Positions 46,505-56,379 are shown, counted from the first letter of the stretch. The stretch is DNA of 64,000 nt from Thermogemmatispora tikiterensis (GCF_003268475.1 NZ_MCIF01000002.1:2901382-2965381); one strand, 5' to 3'. The notes: generated from the sequence alone by a model not told the origin. Program-made: numbers and translations.

Positions 46505-48520
46505 ATGCTGATGCACAAGGATTTACGTCGCTCGGCCTGCTGGCAGCTGACGATCGGAGCGGCACTCGTGGCTCTGGCCCTGTTCCTGCTCTTTCCCGGA
46601 ACGGCAGAAGCCCATGCGGTGCTCTTACGCTCCGATCCCTCCCAGGATGCCCTCCTGCGGACCGCCCCGACAGAGGTTCGCCTCTGGTTCAGCGAGGATC
46701 TGAATCCGGCGCTGAGCAGTGCTGTCGTGGTCAATAGCCACAATCAGCGTGTCGATACAGGGAATGCTCACGTCTCGTCCCGTGACCCCACTGAGCTTGA
46801 TCTCGGCTTAAAAGCGAACCTGCCTCCCGACGTGTATGTGGTCGTCTGGCGCAGTGTCTCCAACGTCGATGGGCACGTCCTTCGTGGCTCCTTCCTGTTC
46901 ACGATTGCCGAACCTAACGGCACGGTACCCCACCTGAATGCCAGCGCGCCCCCGCCCGGCCAGGACCTGCTCGGCGGTGGCAATACGAGCAGCCTCTACA
47001 CAGGGCAAATCGATGCCGTTGGCCTTTTCAACCTGGTGGCCGTGACCCTGAGCGAGCTGGGGGCCATTTTCTGGGTGGGAGCCCAACTGTGGCGCTTTTT
47101 CGTCCTGGAGGCTGTCCCTACCGGCGAGGGCAGCGATCACTCCGAGACGGAGGCCATTGTGCAGGCCATGCCTTCGCGCTTCATTCACCGCTTTGCTGTC
47201 CCCACCTTGCTGGCGCTGCTGGTGGCTAATCTGGGCGTGCTTGTCGGCCAGGCCCTCTTTCTGAGCAATGGCCAATGGAGCGGCGCCCTGGCTCCCTCTC
47301 TCTTGCTGAGTATGGTCACAAGTAGCCGCTTTGGAACCTTCTGGCTGGGACGCGAAGCGATAATCTTGCTGGCTCTGGCAGTGGCATTCTACCAGCTCCT
47401 GGCCCGCCGGCACCCTGCTCCTTTCGAGCGGGCCTGCGCCTGGCTGAATCTGCTTCTTGGCCTGGCCCTCTTCGGCACCATGACACTTTCCAGCCATGCC
47501 GCCGCGGTGAGTAGCAATCTCTTTCTCTTTTCAGTCCTGATTGACTGGCTACACTTACTCGGCTCGGCTTTCTGGATTGGTGGCATGTTCTATATCGTTA
47601 CATGCTATCTGCCTCTGCTAGAGCAGCACGCTCCTCCACTGCGCGCGCAATCCTTAACAACAGTCCTGCCCTACTATTCTCCCTGGGCGATCGCCGGCGT
47701 GCTTTTGCTGACCATTACTGGCCCTTTCAGCGCTTCGTTCCATCTGACCAGCCCCGCGGAGCTGATTACGACGGCCTATGGGCGCGCGCTGCTGATCAAA
47801 ATTGTGCTGGTGGCCGCTCTGCTCGCGACCAGCGCTTTCCATGTACTGCTGCTGCGCCCGCGTTTGAAAAAGGAGTATGGCAAATATGCCTACTGCCTTG
47901 AACACCTGGAACAAAGCCAGACAAACCCAACAGCGCAACAGACAGAAAAGGCCTCAGAGGAGCCTGAAACGGGAATCCAGCAGAGACGCTGGGCACGTCA
48001 GCTGAAGCTGCGAGAGAAGCGCCTGACCAGGCTGACTACCCGTCTGACGACCGTGCTGCGCTGGGAGCCGCTGCTCGGCGTGGGAGTACTGATCTGCGTC
48101 GGCCTGATGAATATCTTCGCCGGGACTTTGGCTCCCACTACAGCCCAGAATCAGACAGCTCCCACCGCTAGCTCGACCGCTACTCCGAAACCATTGACGA
48201 CCAGCGCCACTACCAGCGACGGTCTCTTTACGGTAACGCTGACAGTCTCACCGAACCGTTTCGGCACCAATACCTTTACCGTCAAAGTCAGCGATCGCCA
48301 AACGCAGCGCCCAGTGACCCAGGTCGGCGTGACGCTGTACCTGAATATGCTCGATATGGATATGGGCACGGAGGTACTAAACCTGCAGCCAGCCGCCGAC
48401 GGAAGCTTCAGTGCCCAGGGCGACCTGACCATGAGTGGCAATTGGTCGGCTCGCGTGCAAATAAGAACTCTAGACAATAAGCTTCATGAGATGCAAGTCA
48501 AGTTTTTCACTCCTTTCTAG
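46505..48520 (+). CDS. CopC-CopD copper-handling fusion protein with YtkA-like C-terminal domain
   Basis: A 671-aa membrane protein. A signal segment (about 13-36) ends in TAEA before HAVLLRSDPSQDALL, the start of a CopC domain whose first mature residue, His37, is a copper ligand; NVDGHVLRGSFLF gives another His. Eight or so membrane helices (about 175-545) form a CopD domain, interrupted by a charged loop (about 455-510). The last 110 residues (LFTVTLTVSPNRFGTNTFTV) resemble the FixH/YtkA domain. It probably moves copper across the membrane for cuproenzymes. GAGGA lies 7 nt before the ATG. It leads a three-gene operon. Confidence 0.9.
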   Translation: MLMHKDLRRSACWQLTIGAALVALALFLLFPGTAEAHAVLLRSDPSQDALLRTAPTEVRLWFSEDLNPALSSAVVVNSHNQRVDTGNAHVSSRDPTELDLGLKANLPPDVYVVVWRSVSNVDGHVLRGSFLFTIAEPNGTVPHLNASAPPPGQDLLGGGNTSSLYTGQIDAVGLFNLVAVTLSELGAIFWVGAQLWRFFVLEAVPTGEGSDHSETEAIVQAMPSRFIHRFAVPTLLALLVANLGVLVGQALFLSNGQWSGALAPSLLLSMVTSSRFGTFWLGREAIILLALAVAFYQLLARRHPAPFERACAWLNLLLGLALFGTMTLSSHAAAVSSNLFLFSVLIDWLHLLGSAFWIGGMFYIVTCYLPLLEQHAPPLRAQSLTTVLPYYSPWAIAGVLLLTITGPFSASFHLTSPAELITTAYGRALLIKIVLVAALLATSAFHVLLLRPRLKKEYGKYAYCLEHLEQSQTNPTAQQTEKASEEPETGIQQRRWARQLKLREKRLTRLTTRLTTVLRWEPLLGVGVLICVGLMNIFAGTLAPTTAQNQTAPTASSTATPKPLTTSATTSDGLFTVTLTVSPNRFGTNTFTVKVSDRQTQRPVTQVGVTLYLNMLDMDMGTEVLNLQPAADGSFSAQGDLTMSGNWSARVQIRTLDNKLHEMQVKFFTPF

Positions 48521-48537
48521 CGAGGAAACAGAATAGC

Positions 48538-49698
48538 ATGGCTGCTGTATTGGCTAGATGGCATCGAGGCCGCTGTGGGCGGCCCCTGAGGGGGAACATT
48601 GGACCAACGGCGCTGCTCATTGTACTCTTCGTGCTCCTGCCAGCGAGCATGCTGGCCTGCAGCCTGCCAGGCAGCGGCCAGGGTTCGGCGCTGTCGACCC
48701 CCACGGCAGTCACAGAGGGCAACGGTTTCGGAAGCGCCGCTAACCATGTGCATTCCTTGCTTGCCCTCCCTCCTCATGTCCTACTCCTGGCCACGCATTA
48801 TGGCCTTTTCCGCTCGGAGGATGGAGGCCAGCATTGGCAGGAGGTCGCTGGCGGTCAAGGGCAACTCATGGAAGACCTTATGACCTACTCGCTCACAGTT
48901 AGCCCGCTTGATTCCCAGCGCCTCTACGTGCTGACCTACCCCAACGTGAGCAACGCCCGTGGCACACCGGGCCTCTATATGAGCAAGGACCAGGGAAGGA
49001 CCTGGCAGCTGATGGCAAGCAGCGCCAGTTTGACGCGAACCACTATTTTCCTGGCCGTCGCTGGCAACGACAGCCCCAACGAGGTCTATATCTATCTCTC
49101 AGAGCGTCAGGAGTACGGTTTGCTTGTCAGCCACGACGGAGGAAGCCATTTCCGCGAGACCGGGAAGCTGCCTTTCTCTGTGATCAGCGGCCTGCTACCG
49201 CTACCGGGAGCACCAGGCCATCTGCTGGTCTATAGCAGCGCCGGAATGGCGCTGAGTAGTGATGGTGGCCTCCACTGGCAGCTGATTGCTGGCATTCATG
49301 GCGGCATCTTCGATGCTACCACAGCCGGCCCCAACCAGCCAATCTACGCCAGTGGTGATGCCGGCATGTATATCTCACGCGACGGTGGCCGCACCTTCAC
49401 ACCCAGCACGCCCGGCACGAGCGCACGCTCCTTTTTTCTCTTGACGTCCCTGGTCGCTGCACCCAGCAACCCACACATTCTATACGGCAAAACGGCTACC
49501 ACCATCTACCGCAGCACTGACGGTGGCCAGAGCTGGGTCAGCCTGCCAATGATCAGTGGCAACTTGAGCGAGCTGGCGGTCGATCCTCTCAATCCTTTCC
49601 AGCTCTATCTGTCGCTCTCTTACCCAACAGAGGTCTATGTGCTCAGCGGTCAAGGGAACGGAGCGCACTGGCAGTCGCTGACCCCAGCCAGCACATGA
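48538..49698 (+). CDS. Secreted BNR/Asp-box beta-propeller lipoprotein
   Basis: A 386-aa protein with an N-terminal membrane-targeting segment ending in SMLACSLPG; Cys41 is a likely lipidation site. At least six Asp-box repeats are visible: SEDGGQHWQ, SKDQGRTWQ, SHDGGSHFR, SSDGGLHWQ, SRDGGRTFT and STDGGQSWV, which form a beta-propeller like those of sialidases and the Ycf48/HCF136 assembly factors. No sialidase catalytic residues are evident. Lying 17 bp after copCD it may assist metal delivery or assembly outside the cell; that is inference. The GAGGAAA site is 12 nt from the ATG. Confidence 0.85.
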   Translation: MAAVLARWHRGRCGRPLRGNIGPTALLIVLFVLLPASMLACSLPGSGQGSALSTPTAVTEGNGFGSAANHVHSLLALPPHVLLLATHYGLFRSEDGGQHWQEVAGGQGQLMEDLMTYSLTVSPLDSQRLYVLTYPNVSNARGTPGLYMSKDQGRTWQLMASSASLTRTTIFLAVAGNDSPNEVYIYLSERQEYGLLVSHDGGSHFRETGKLPFSVISGLLPLPGAPGHLLVYSSAGMALSSDGGLHWQLIAGIHGGIFDATTAGPNQPIYASGDAGMYISRDGGRTFTPSTPGTSARSFFLLTSLVAAPSNPHILYGKTATTIYRSTDGGQSWVSLPMISGNLSELAVDPLNPFQLYLSLSYPTEVYVLSGQGNGAHWQSLTPAST

Positions 49699-49794
49699 TG
49701 AGCCTGACAACCAATGAGCGAGCAATGGCTCAACTTCCACCGGCTATCGCTGCCATCTCAGGCCAAAACAAGCCAGCAAGCAAGGATAGGCATT

Positions 49795-51006
49795 ATGCGG
49801 ATGTCATTTGTCGGACGAGGATTGGCTTTTTTGACGTCTCTGTCGCTGTCACTGCTGATGGTCCTGAGCCTCGTTGCCCCTCCAGGCTTGGGTGCTCCGC
49901 AGCCGGCTCGAGCTGACGGGGGAGCACCCAACCTGGCCTATGTAGTAGGCGGAGGCAACGGCATCGGCGTGATCGACATTGTCAAGCAACAGGTCCAGCC
50001 CTCCATTCGCCTGGCAGGCGATCCCCACATGGCCTACCTCAGCCTGGACGGACGCTTCCTCTATGTGGCCCAGCCTACTCTCGGTACCGTTAGCATGGTT
50101 TCGGCTCGCACGGGACAGGTGCTTTGTTCAGCTCATGTACCCGGTGCTCCCTCCTTCGTGGCTTTTGATCCAGGGGCGAATCTACTCTATGCCGCCGGCC
50201 CCGAAGCCTCCCTCATCAGCGTGCTCGACCCCGCAAACTGTGCCCTGCAGAGAACGATACGCGCGGCGAGCAACGTCGCTGGCCTGGCTGTAGCCGTGGT
50301 CGGAAGCGGTATCTCGGGAGGAAAAGGCAACCAGCTCTGGGTCTCAGAGAGCCAGGCCCTGGCAGTCTATAATTCCTCTGGCCAGCGTCTGGCCACCGTC
50401 CCTGTTCCCCAGGGACCGCTCTCGATCACCATTCCTCTTGGCTCCATCGCCTACGTCAGCACGCGCCAGCATAGCATCATTGCGGTCAACCTGGGAACGC
50501 GCGAAATCTATCCAACGCTCTTTCGCGGTGGAGACTTCGGCGCCATGGATTACGATGCCATCACAGGCGATATCTACGTGCCAGACAAGGCGAGCCGGCA
50601 GCTCTACGTGTTGGCCCCTATCGTCCCAGGTAGCCCCCCGCCGGCGGAGCCAGACCACAGCTTCACCCTCAGCGCCGCCCCCCAGGCGGTGGCCATCACC
50701 AGCGATGGCGAGTTTGGCTTTGCCGCCCTGGCCAACGGCGATGTAGCCATGCTCGATGTGCCGGCGCGTCAGATCATCAAGGTTTTCCATGTAGGCGGCT
50801 CACCACATTTCATCATCACCGGCCTCTATCCCCCCGCCCTGGGGACCACTTCCGCGACAACAGCATCAAGCGACCGTTTCATCACCGTAGCTCTCTACAC
50901 CCTGATTGGCCTGGTGATCATCGTACCTGTACTCTTCTTCTGGCTGCGTCAGCGCCTGGGACGGAGCCAGCCGCCAAAGGCAGAGTCCCAGCATGGCAAA
51001 GGTTGA
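49795..51006 (+). CDS. Secreted YVTN-type beta-propeller protein with C-terminal membrane anchor
   Basis: A 403-aa protein with a signal peptide (MRMSFVGRGLAFLTSLSLSL, cleavage near ARA-DGG), then repeated blades of the YVTN/cytochrome-D1-like type: NLAYVVGGGNGIGVIDI, DGRFLYVAQPTLGTVSMV, NLLYAAGPEASLISVLD and others. A helix at about 358-380 anchors the C-terminus, with a short basic tail inside. ATG 49795 is set by AAGGAT and the signal peptide; the longer frame from 49714 lacks a ribosome site. It follows the BNR gene and ends the operon before a strong hairpin. The binding partner is unknown. Confidence 0.85.
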   Translation: MRMSFVGRGLAFLTSLSLSLLMVLSLVAPPGLGAPQPARADGGAPNLAYVVGGGNGIGVIDIVKQQVQPSIRLAGDPHMAYLSLDGRFLYVAQPTLGTVSMVSARTGQVLCSAHVPGAPSFVAFDPGANLLYAAGPEASLISVLDPANCALQRTIRAASNVAGLAVAVVGSGISGGKGNQLWVSESQALAVYNSSGQRLATVPVPQGPLSITIPLGSIAYVSTRQHSIIAVNLGTREIYPTLFRGGDFGAMDYDAITGDIYVPDKASRQLYVLAPIVPGSPPPAEPDHSFTLSAAPQAVAITSDGEFGFAALANGDVAMLDVPARQIIKVFHVGGSPHFIITGLYPPALGTTSATTASSDRFITVALYTLIGLVIIVPVLFFWLRQRLGRSQPPKAESQHGKG

Positions 51007-51025
51007 GACAAGAGACGGCAAGCAG

Positions 51026-51071
51026 GGGCCGTCTCCCCTCCCGTCAGGAGAGGGGGGAGGGGAGACGGCCC
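51026..51071. terminator. Strong bidirectional hairpin after the copCD operon
   Basis: Two perfect 17-bp arms, 51026-51042 and 51055-51071 (GGGCCGTCTCCCCTCCC and its complement), with a 12-nt loop. It separates the copCD operon from the convergent ABC exporter. There is no T run. Confidence 0.75.
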
Positions 51072-51129
51072 GCTCGCTCGAGCAGGGACTCTCCTGCCTG
51101 ACCTGTGGTTCGCTAGCGGTTCCTTGCCC

Positions 51130-52899
51130 CTAATCGCGAACCACGGCCTCCAGGATCTCCGGTCCGCGGCGCAGCAGAGCCGGCGCGGCGACAAAGCGCG
51201 TGAGAAGAAGGTAAAACGCGAGACCATAGGCCAGAGAGACAGGAACACTGACGATCCAGAGCCAGGTCATGTTGAACCAGACTGGCAGGATCATGGCCAG
51301 AATGACTGGCGTCAGCGAGATCAGCGAGATGGCCAGGATCAGTAGCTGGAACAAGCCTCGCGTACAACCAGCGCCGCTGTAGCTGGCGGAGCCAGCAAGA
51401 AGCATGCCCCGCCTCTGGATCACAGGCTGAGGGAAGAAGACAGAGGTAAGGTTTCCCCAACCCAGCACAATACCTATGCTCGCCAGCCCGGCAACCAGGA
51501 ACGGCAGCACGAGGTGCCAGAGACCCAGAAAGAGACTTTCAAAGGCGAGCATGGCCAGCAAAAGCACCAGGCCAGGCACGAGCACCGCCAGGTTTTTGCC
51601 AAAGAAGAGGCGCTCGGGCTTGATCGGATAGAGGAGCAGGACCGTCAGCGGCTTGCGCTCCAGTCCCAGGGCGTTGATCGAGAGCATGGAGAGGTAGAGG
51701 AAGACAATGAAGGGGGGATAGAAGAGAAAGAACCAGCTATCTTCTGCTACGCGCCCGGCGTTCCTGCCAAGGAAGGGAGCCACCAAAGCCACACAGGCCA
51801 CGACCAGGGGCATGATCAATTGTCCGAGCAGTTGAGGATCACGCCGGAAGTAGCGCAGATCCTTGGCGGCAATGGCAAGCGTCTGAGAAGAGAGGAAACG
51901 GGCGAACCAGGAGGTCCTGACTTGGCCCTGGGCAAGGACTGGAGTAGCAGCCACTTCGGCAGCAGATGCGGCAGACGGCATCGTGCCAGAGACAACGGGC
52001 ACCGCTCGCTGCGATACACGTCCGGCCTGGCTCCGTCCCCCGACTTCCGGCTGCGTGACCACCCGCTCTAGCACCCGCAGCCAGAGGTAGAGCAAGATCA
52101 GTGTGAGGAGCAGCGCCAGCAGCAGCCAGCCCAGACTGGCCAACCAGTTGCCATTTAGCCCGGCCTCGATCGCCTGCGCAATCCAGCCGGGTGGGAGCCA
52201 GGCAAGATAGTGGGAATACTGACGCTGCATCAATCCTTTGGTGAAGTTCTCGAGAAAGATGCCGCGCAGCAAAAGCTGCTGCGCAATGTAAAAGAGAGCG
52301 AAGCCGAGGATAATCACTACGTAGCTCAGATCACGGAATCGCCGGTTCTGCAAGAGGCCCGAGAGAAGAGCCATCACCAGCTGGCTGCAGCTCACGACAA
52401 ATCCTAAAAAGATGAGCGTGGCCACGATATTTAAAAGCAGCAATCCAGGAGAGAGAGTGAAGCCCAGGATAATTGTGATCAGCCATAGCATCAACCCAAA
52501 GCTCAACAAATCGATTAATTGAGCGATGAGGAGGCCAACCATCATTTCTCCCCGCGTTAGGGGAAATTGGAGCAGCTTGGAGATATCCAGGCCCTCATTT
52601 TGAGCATACTGGAAAACCGGCAAAAGAATCCAGAGCAATGTGATGCTGGTCAAGACTACATAGAGCAGCTCTACATTCCCCGGCGGAGCTATCATACGAT
52701 AGGCCACAGTCAGAGCAAAGGCCGTGCTGCCGCAACAGGCAGCCAGGAAAAGGGCGCCAACAGCAAATGAAACGATATTTTGCCGACTACGCGTCAAGCC
52801 GCGCACAAAGAGACGCCAACGCAGCCAAAGCAGCCAGCGGAGCTTGTGAGGATCGAGCCTGAAGCTACTAAGGCCACCAGACGGGAAACTCGATGGCAT
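51130..52899 (-). CDS. ABC exporter permease subunit
   Basis: A 589-aa membrane protein with about twelve helices, resembling the large ABC-2/YthQ-type permeases (RGLTRSRQNIVSFAVGALFL, EGLDISKLLQFPLTRGEM). A loop of about 70 residues near residue 300 is polar. It forms a transporter with the ATPase encoded just upstream; the stop of that gene is 13 bp before this ATG, with GAGGAG 6 nt upstream. The start is ATG 52899, not the in-frame TTG at 52920. The substrate is unknown; relatives export antibiotics, lipids or bacteriocins. Confidence 0.85.
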   Translation of the reverse strand: MPSSFPSGGLSSFRLDPHKLRWLLWLRWRLFVRGLTRSRQNIVSFAVGALFLAACCGSTAFALTVAYRMIAPPGNVELLYVVLTSITLLWILLPVFQYAQNEGLDISKLLQFPLTRGEMMVGLLIAQLIDLLSFGLMLWLITIILGFTLSPGLLLLNIVATLIFLGFVVSCSQLVMALLSGLLQNRRFRDLSYVVIILGFALFYIAQQLLLRGIFLENFTKGLMQRQYSHYLAWLPPGWIAQAIEAGLNGNWLASLGWLLLALLLTLILLYLWLRVLERVVTQPEVGGRSQAGRVSQRAVPVVSGTMPSAASAAEVAATPVLAQGQVRTSWFARFLSSQTLAIAAKDLRYFRRDPQLLGQLIMPLVVACVALVAPFLGRNAGRVAEDSWFFLFYPPFIVFLYLSMLSINALGLERKPLTVLLLYPIKPERLFFGKNLAVLVPGLVLLLAMLAFESLFLGLWHLVLPFLVAGLASIGIVLGWGNLTSVFFPQPVIQRRGMLLAGSASYSGAGCTRGLFQLLILAISLISLTPVILAMILPVWFNMTWLWIVSVPVSLAYGLAFYLLLTRFVAAPALLRRGPEILEAVVRD

Positions 52900-52912
52900 A
52901 CCAATCTCCTCT

Positions 52913-53758
52913 TTATTCAAGCCAGCTCAAGTTGTGCTCCTCGTTGCGCACCCCGATCACATTCAAGAAAATGTCTTCCAGAGTGGCGTCACGCGGCATA
53001 TCACCGGTGCCGCTAGCCCGCGCTCGCAGCTCCTGAAGGGTCCCTTCTGCTACAAGCACCCCCTGGTTGATAATCCCTACGCGCGAGCAGAGACGCTCGA
53101 CCAGCTCCATAATATGGGAGGAGAAGAAGATCGTTGTCCCGCGCCTCGTCAGGTCTTGCAGGATATCGCGGATCACTCGCGAGCTGACTGGATCGATCCC
53201 CTCAAATGGCTCGTCCAGGAAAAGCACCTGCGGATTATGGATCAGGGCCGCCGCCAGGGCAATTTTCTTGCGCATCCCCACCGAATAGTCAATGATGAGC
53301 TTATTGGCGTCCTCCTCCAGCGCCAGTAAGCGCAGCAGCTCGGACGAGCGTCGTTCGATCTCGCCTTTCGCTAACTCATACATATGACCGGTGAAGGTCA
53401 AGAATTCACGCCCGGTTAAGCGCTCGTAGAGATTGAGCTGCTCTGGTAGCACGCCCATCAGGCGACGGGCTTGCAGCGGCTCTCGCCAGACATCAACGCC
53501 AGCCACCCAGACCCGGCCCGCCGTCGGACGTAGCAAACCAACCATCATTTTGATGGTGGTGGATTTACCGGCACCATTGGGACCCAGAAACCCGAAGAAT
53601 TCGCCGCGCCTCACCACCAGGTTGAGGTGATTGACCGCTACCTTCTGGCCAAAGACACGCACCAGATCACGAGTGACAATTGCGGCTTCCTGTTGCCATT
53701 CCTCCACCTCTTGCGTAAATGGATTGGCTACGGCAAACTGCCGAGGATCAGAGTGCAT
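52913..53758 (-). CDS. ABC exporter ATPase subunit
   Basis: A 281-aa ABC ATPase of the CcmA/ABC-2 group. Walker A GPNGAGKST (59-67), the signature motif as YSVGMRKK (weak form of LSGGQ), Walker B VLFLDEPFEG and the switch His in FSSHIME are present. The non-canonical signature (SVGMR) is common in exporters of this group. GGGAGG lies 7 nt before ATG 53758. It pairs with the permease that follows. Confidence 0.93.
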   Translation of the reverse strand: MHSDPRQFAVANPFTQEVEEWQQEAAIVTRDLVRVFGQKVAVNHLNLVVRRGEFFGFLGPNGAGKSTTIKMMVGLLRPTAGRVWVAGVDVWREPLQARRLMGVLPEQLNLYERLTGREFLTFTGHMYELAKGEIERRSSELLRLLALEEDANKLIIDYSVGMRKKIALAAALIHNPQVLFLDEPFEGIDPVSSRVIRDILQDLTRRGTTIFFSSHIMELVERLCSRVGIINQGVLVAEGTLQELRARASGTGDMPRDATLEDIFLNVIGVRNEEHNLSWLE

Positions 53759-53794
53759 CCGTTTACCTCCCATTATTATAACTAATTGCTATAT

Positions 53795-53824
53795 TGTATA
53801 ACACGCAAAGGGTCCCTTTGTCAA
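53795..53824 (-). promoter_or_regulatory. Promoter of the ABC exporter operon
   Basis: Minus strand TTGACA (53824-53819), 18-nt spacer, TATACA (53800-53795). An AT-rich stretch with a second TATAAT (minus-strand TTATAATAATGGG) lies closer to the start. Confidence 0.7.
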
Positions 53825-54168
53825 GGACAGCTACAATTGGAAGACGAACCGAGCTATTTGCTATAGAAAAACGCAGATAGAGCAGCCACATCCAAAGCGA
53901 TAGAGGAAGCAGGGAGGAGAGAAGAGTGGAGAGATAGAAAAGCAGGCTTGCTGCAGATCGGTCTTAAGTGAGGCTGGGCAGGCAGGCTGATAGTCTGCGG
54001 TGCGGGGAAAGACCTCGGCGAGAGGGTAGTAGTTGGTAACAAGGAGCGAGTCTGAGTTACAGGCGATCGGCGAGCAACAGAGCAGCTCGCTCAGAGCCTC
54101 AGTGACGGCGGGCGTTCAGACGAGCAAGATTGGCAGAGCAAAAGGTGGCATAGAAGCCACCGCCCTGC
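53825..54168. other. Intergenic region upstream of the ABC exporter operon
   Basis: About 340 bp with only short ORFs lacking ribosome sites. No repeats or RNA motifs recognised. Confidence 0.45.
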
Positions 54169-54564
54169 TCAGGTCATCCACTCCTCGGGGGTCTTGATCC
54201 GCACACCCCCGTCGCTGCGCATCTTCATCAATCGGGCATCTTGCTCCATGCGAGCGCGCAGCTGGGCCATAGATACCCGGTGCCAATAGGCTGCTGGGAA
54301 AAGGCCGATTCCCAGGGCCAGAGCTGCAGCGATCTCCGCGCGATTGAAGCTCAGGCCCGGCGGCAGATGAAAGGGGATAGAGGTCAGCACGCCCAGGTGG
54401 AAGAGGAGCACTACGCAGAAGACAGCCAGCTCAATCAAACCAGCCCCGATATAGGATAGCACCTCTGTCTTCTTGCGCTTCCTAAAGACAATCACAAGCC
54501 CAAGATTGAGCAGGAACAGAAATGCCGTGATAATCAGTGTCAGCCAGACAAAGATCGCTCTCAA
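54169..54564 (-). CDS. Small membrane protein of unknown function
   Basis: A 131-aa protein with three predicted helices (about 2-27, 36-58 and 75-95) and a charged C-terminal tail (ARMEQDARLMKMRSDGG). The start is probably a TTG at 54564, because GGAGG lies exactly 7 nt upstream; the longer frame from 54600 has no ribosome site. I recognise no family. It is followed upstream by the receptor-like protein gene on the same strand. Confidence 0.65.
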   Translation of the reverse strand: MRAIFVWLTLIITAFLFLLNLGLVIVFRKRKKTEVLSYIGAGLIELAVFCVVLLFHLGVLTSIPFHLPPGLSFNRAEIAAALALGIGLFPAAYWHRVSMAQLRARMEQDARLMKMRSDGGVRIKTPEEWMT

Positions 54565-54651
54565 AATACTGCCTCCAGCCACAGGCCCACAAGTGGGCAA
54601 ATTTCGATGAGGAAAAACGACTACCGTTCCCCGTTACTGAAAACGATCAGC

Positions 54652-56379
54652 TCAAGGAGTTGTCACGAGCAGATTGGAGAAAGCCACCTCCGTTCCCTTC
54701 AGGTTCACAAGCAGCCCCAGAGAGCCAGAAGGAATCGAGCCATCTTGAGCTGTTCCCACCTTCTTGCCGTTCACATAGAAAGTAAAGTTCTTGCCACTCG
54801 CCACGATTTTGATGGTATTGGCGGCCTTTGAGCCATGCCCCTGGTGGTACTCCTTACCAAAGCCCTTCGACCAGATCTTTGTCCAGCGACTATCTTCGGG
54901 GGCAGAGCTATTAAACTTCCAGAACTGATATTCGCCATCGCTGGTGTTGCGCACCTCGAAGGCATAAAACTGAGTTGTTACCTTGCCCCCCTTGGACTGC
55001 TGGCTGTAACGGATAATCATGCCAAACTGGTTATTGATCGAGCCATCGTCACCTTTAATCTCCTGCATTGTCAGGGTATAGGCCAGCGAGGTGCTCAGCA
55101 ACGGCCCAGGAGCGTCGGGCAAGATAGCCACGGCCATATTATTGTCGTCGTTGTTAATGATGTGATAGGCCCCATCCTTGAAGACAAAGAGGCGTGAGCC
55201 GGTGGTGACAACGGGCCAGTTGTGGATATTCTCCTCCAGCGGGTCCTCCATGATAACGGTGGGCGTTGGAGTTCCGTTGACCGCCGCGGTCCCCGTTGCC
55301 ACTGCCGCAGTGACAGATCCCTTCCTCGCCTGTGGGGCCGGGTTGGCATGCAGGCGGGCGAACATCAGCAAGCCGGACCCGGTGAGCACTACGAGTAAGA
55401 CGCACAACAAGATGAGCAGATTCCGCTTCTCTTTCCAGAGCGACGCTGGCGAGAAGCCCCTCTGGGCCGAGTCACCCTGTGCAGGAGGCGGCTGCATTGG
55501 CTCAGTCAAGACAGGCAACATGCTGGTCACGTAGCGTCCCGGCTGGCCAGCAACAGGAATCTGCACCAGGCGCAGCGCTCCGGTCAGAGCAGCCGTATTC
55601 TTGCTGCCCCCAGCCTCGATAAAAGGAGAGGGGCCTAGGGCACCAGTTGTTGTTCTGGGAAGGGTGCTTGTAGCGCCAGGAAGTGGGCCAGTGAACGGGG
55701 CCAGGACGCGTGTGACATTAGGAGAGAAGCCCGTAAGGGAGGTTGGGGTCGGTGTGGGAAAAGGCAGCTGGATCTCGGTCGCATCCGTAGCAGCCGCCGA
55801 GGTTATCTGCGAGACTCCCTGCTGAGCGAGCGGCGCCTGTGAACCCTCGCCAAAGGCGGAAGCATCAGTTATCTGCCGATTCTGGAAGAGAGCGCTTTGA
55901 TTCAGGGCCATCGTTGACGCCTCAGCGCTCGCATCCGCCATAGTACCTGCGCCAGCGGAGGGTGAAGAGAAGGTAGCAGGAGCAAAGGGAGATGGAGACC
56001 CTACATTGGCCGCAGGCATTTGCGTTTGCGACAGTTGCCCTTCGCCCGGGAAAGGCATCTGGGTTACCTGCATCTCACCTGCCGCAGGGCCAGTCAGTAT
56101 ATTAGTCTCGGCCTGGAGGCGAGCAGCGCTCAGCAAACCAAGCTTGCGCACCGGACGAGAGCCGAGTGTCCCCGGGCCAGCGGCAGTCTCTCCTCCCCCG
56201 GGCAGAGCGTTACCTGCAGCCGCCTCCTCCCCAAGTCCATGCTGGGGAGCAGCATTCGTGGCGGCATTAGCCGCTGACGAGTCCGCAGCATTCTGCGCGC
56301 TTTGGCTTTGCAGCTGCCAGATAGGATCAAAGAGACTCCGTCGCGGGCGTGATTGATCTGGACTCTGAGATGGATGCAT
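54652..56379 (-). CDS. Membrane protein with outer LamG-like domain; kinase-less paralogue of a receptor kinase
   Basis: A 575-aa protein. Residues 1-300 are low-complexity (Ala, Ser, Pro, Gln, Thr) and probably disordered in the cytoplasm. The juxtamembrane part has VAGQPGRYVT, then a membrane helix (about 330-352) and an outer domain of about 210 residues ending FTFYVNGKKVGTAQDG and GLLVNLKGTEVAFSNLLV, which looks like a jelly-roll lectin (LamG/DUF1080 type). The same juxtamembrane motif, helix and outer domain are found in the frameshifted kinase at 56772-59112, so this is a duplicate without a kinase domain. ATG 56379 follows GGGAGG by 10 nt; a TTG at 56406 is less likely. Confidence 0.8.
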   Translation of the reverse strand: MHPSQSPDQSRPRRSLFDPIWQLQSQSAQNAADSSAANAATNAAPQHGLGEEAAAGNALPGGGETAAGPGTLGSRPVRKLGLLSAARLQAETNILTGPAAGEMQVTQMPFPGEGQLSQTQMPAANVGSPSPFAPATFSSPSAGAGTMADASAEASTMALNQSALFQNRQITDASAFGEGSQAPLAQQGVSQITSAAATDATEIQLPFPTPTPTSLTGFSPNVTRVLAPFTGPLPGATSTLPRTTTGALGPSPFIEAGGSKNTAALTGALRLVQIPVAGQPGRYVTSMLPVLTEPMQPPPAQGDSAQRGFSPASLWKEKRNLLILLCVLLVVLTGSGLLMFARLHANPAPQARKGSVTAAVATGTAAVNGTPTPTVIMEDPLEENIHNWPVVTTGSRLFVFKDGAYHIINNDDNNMAVAILPDAPGPLLSTSLAYTLTMQEIKGDDGSINNQFGMIIRYSQQSKGGKVTTQFYAFEVRNTSDGEYQFWKFNSSAPEDSRWTKIWSKGFGKEYHQGHGSKAANTIKIVASGKNFTFYVNGKKVGTAQDGSIPSGSLGLLVNLKGTEVAFSNLLVTTP

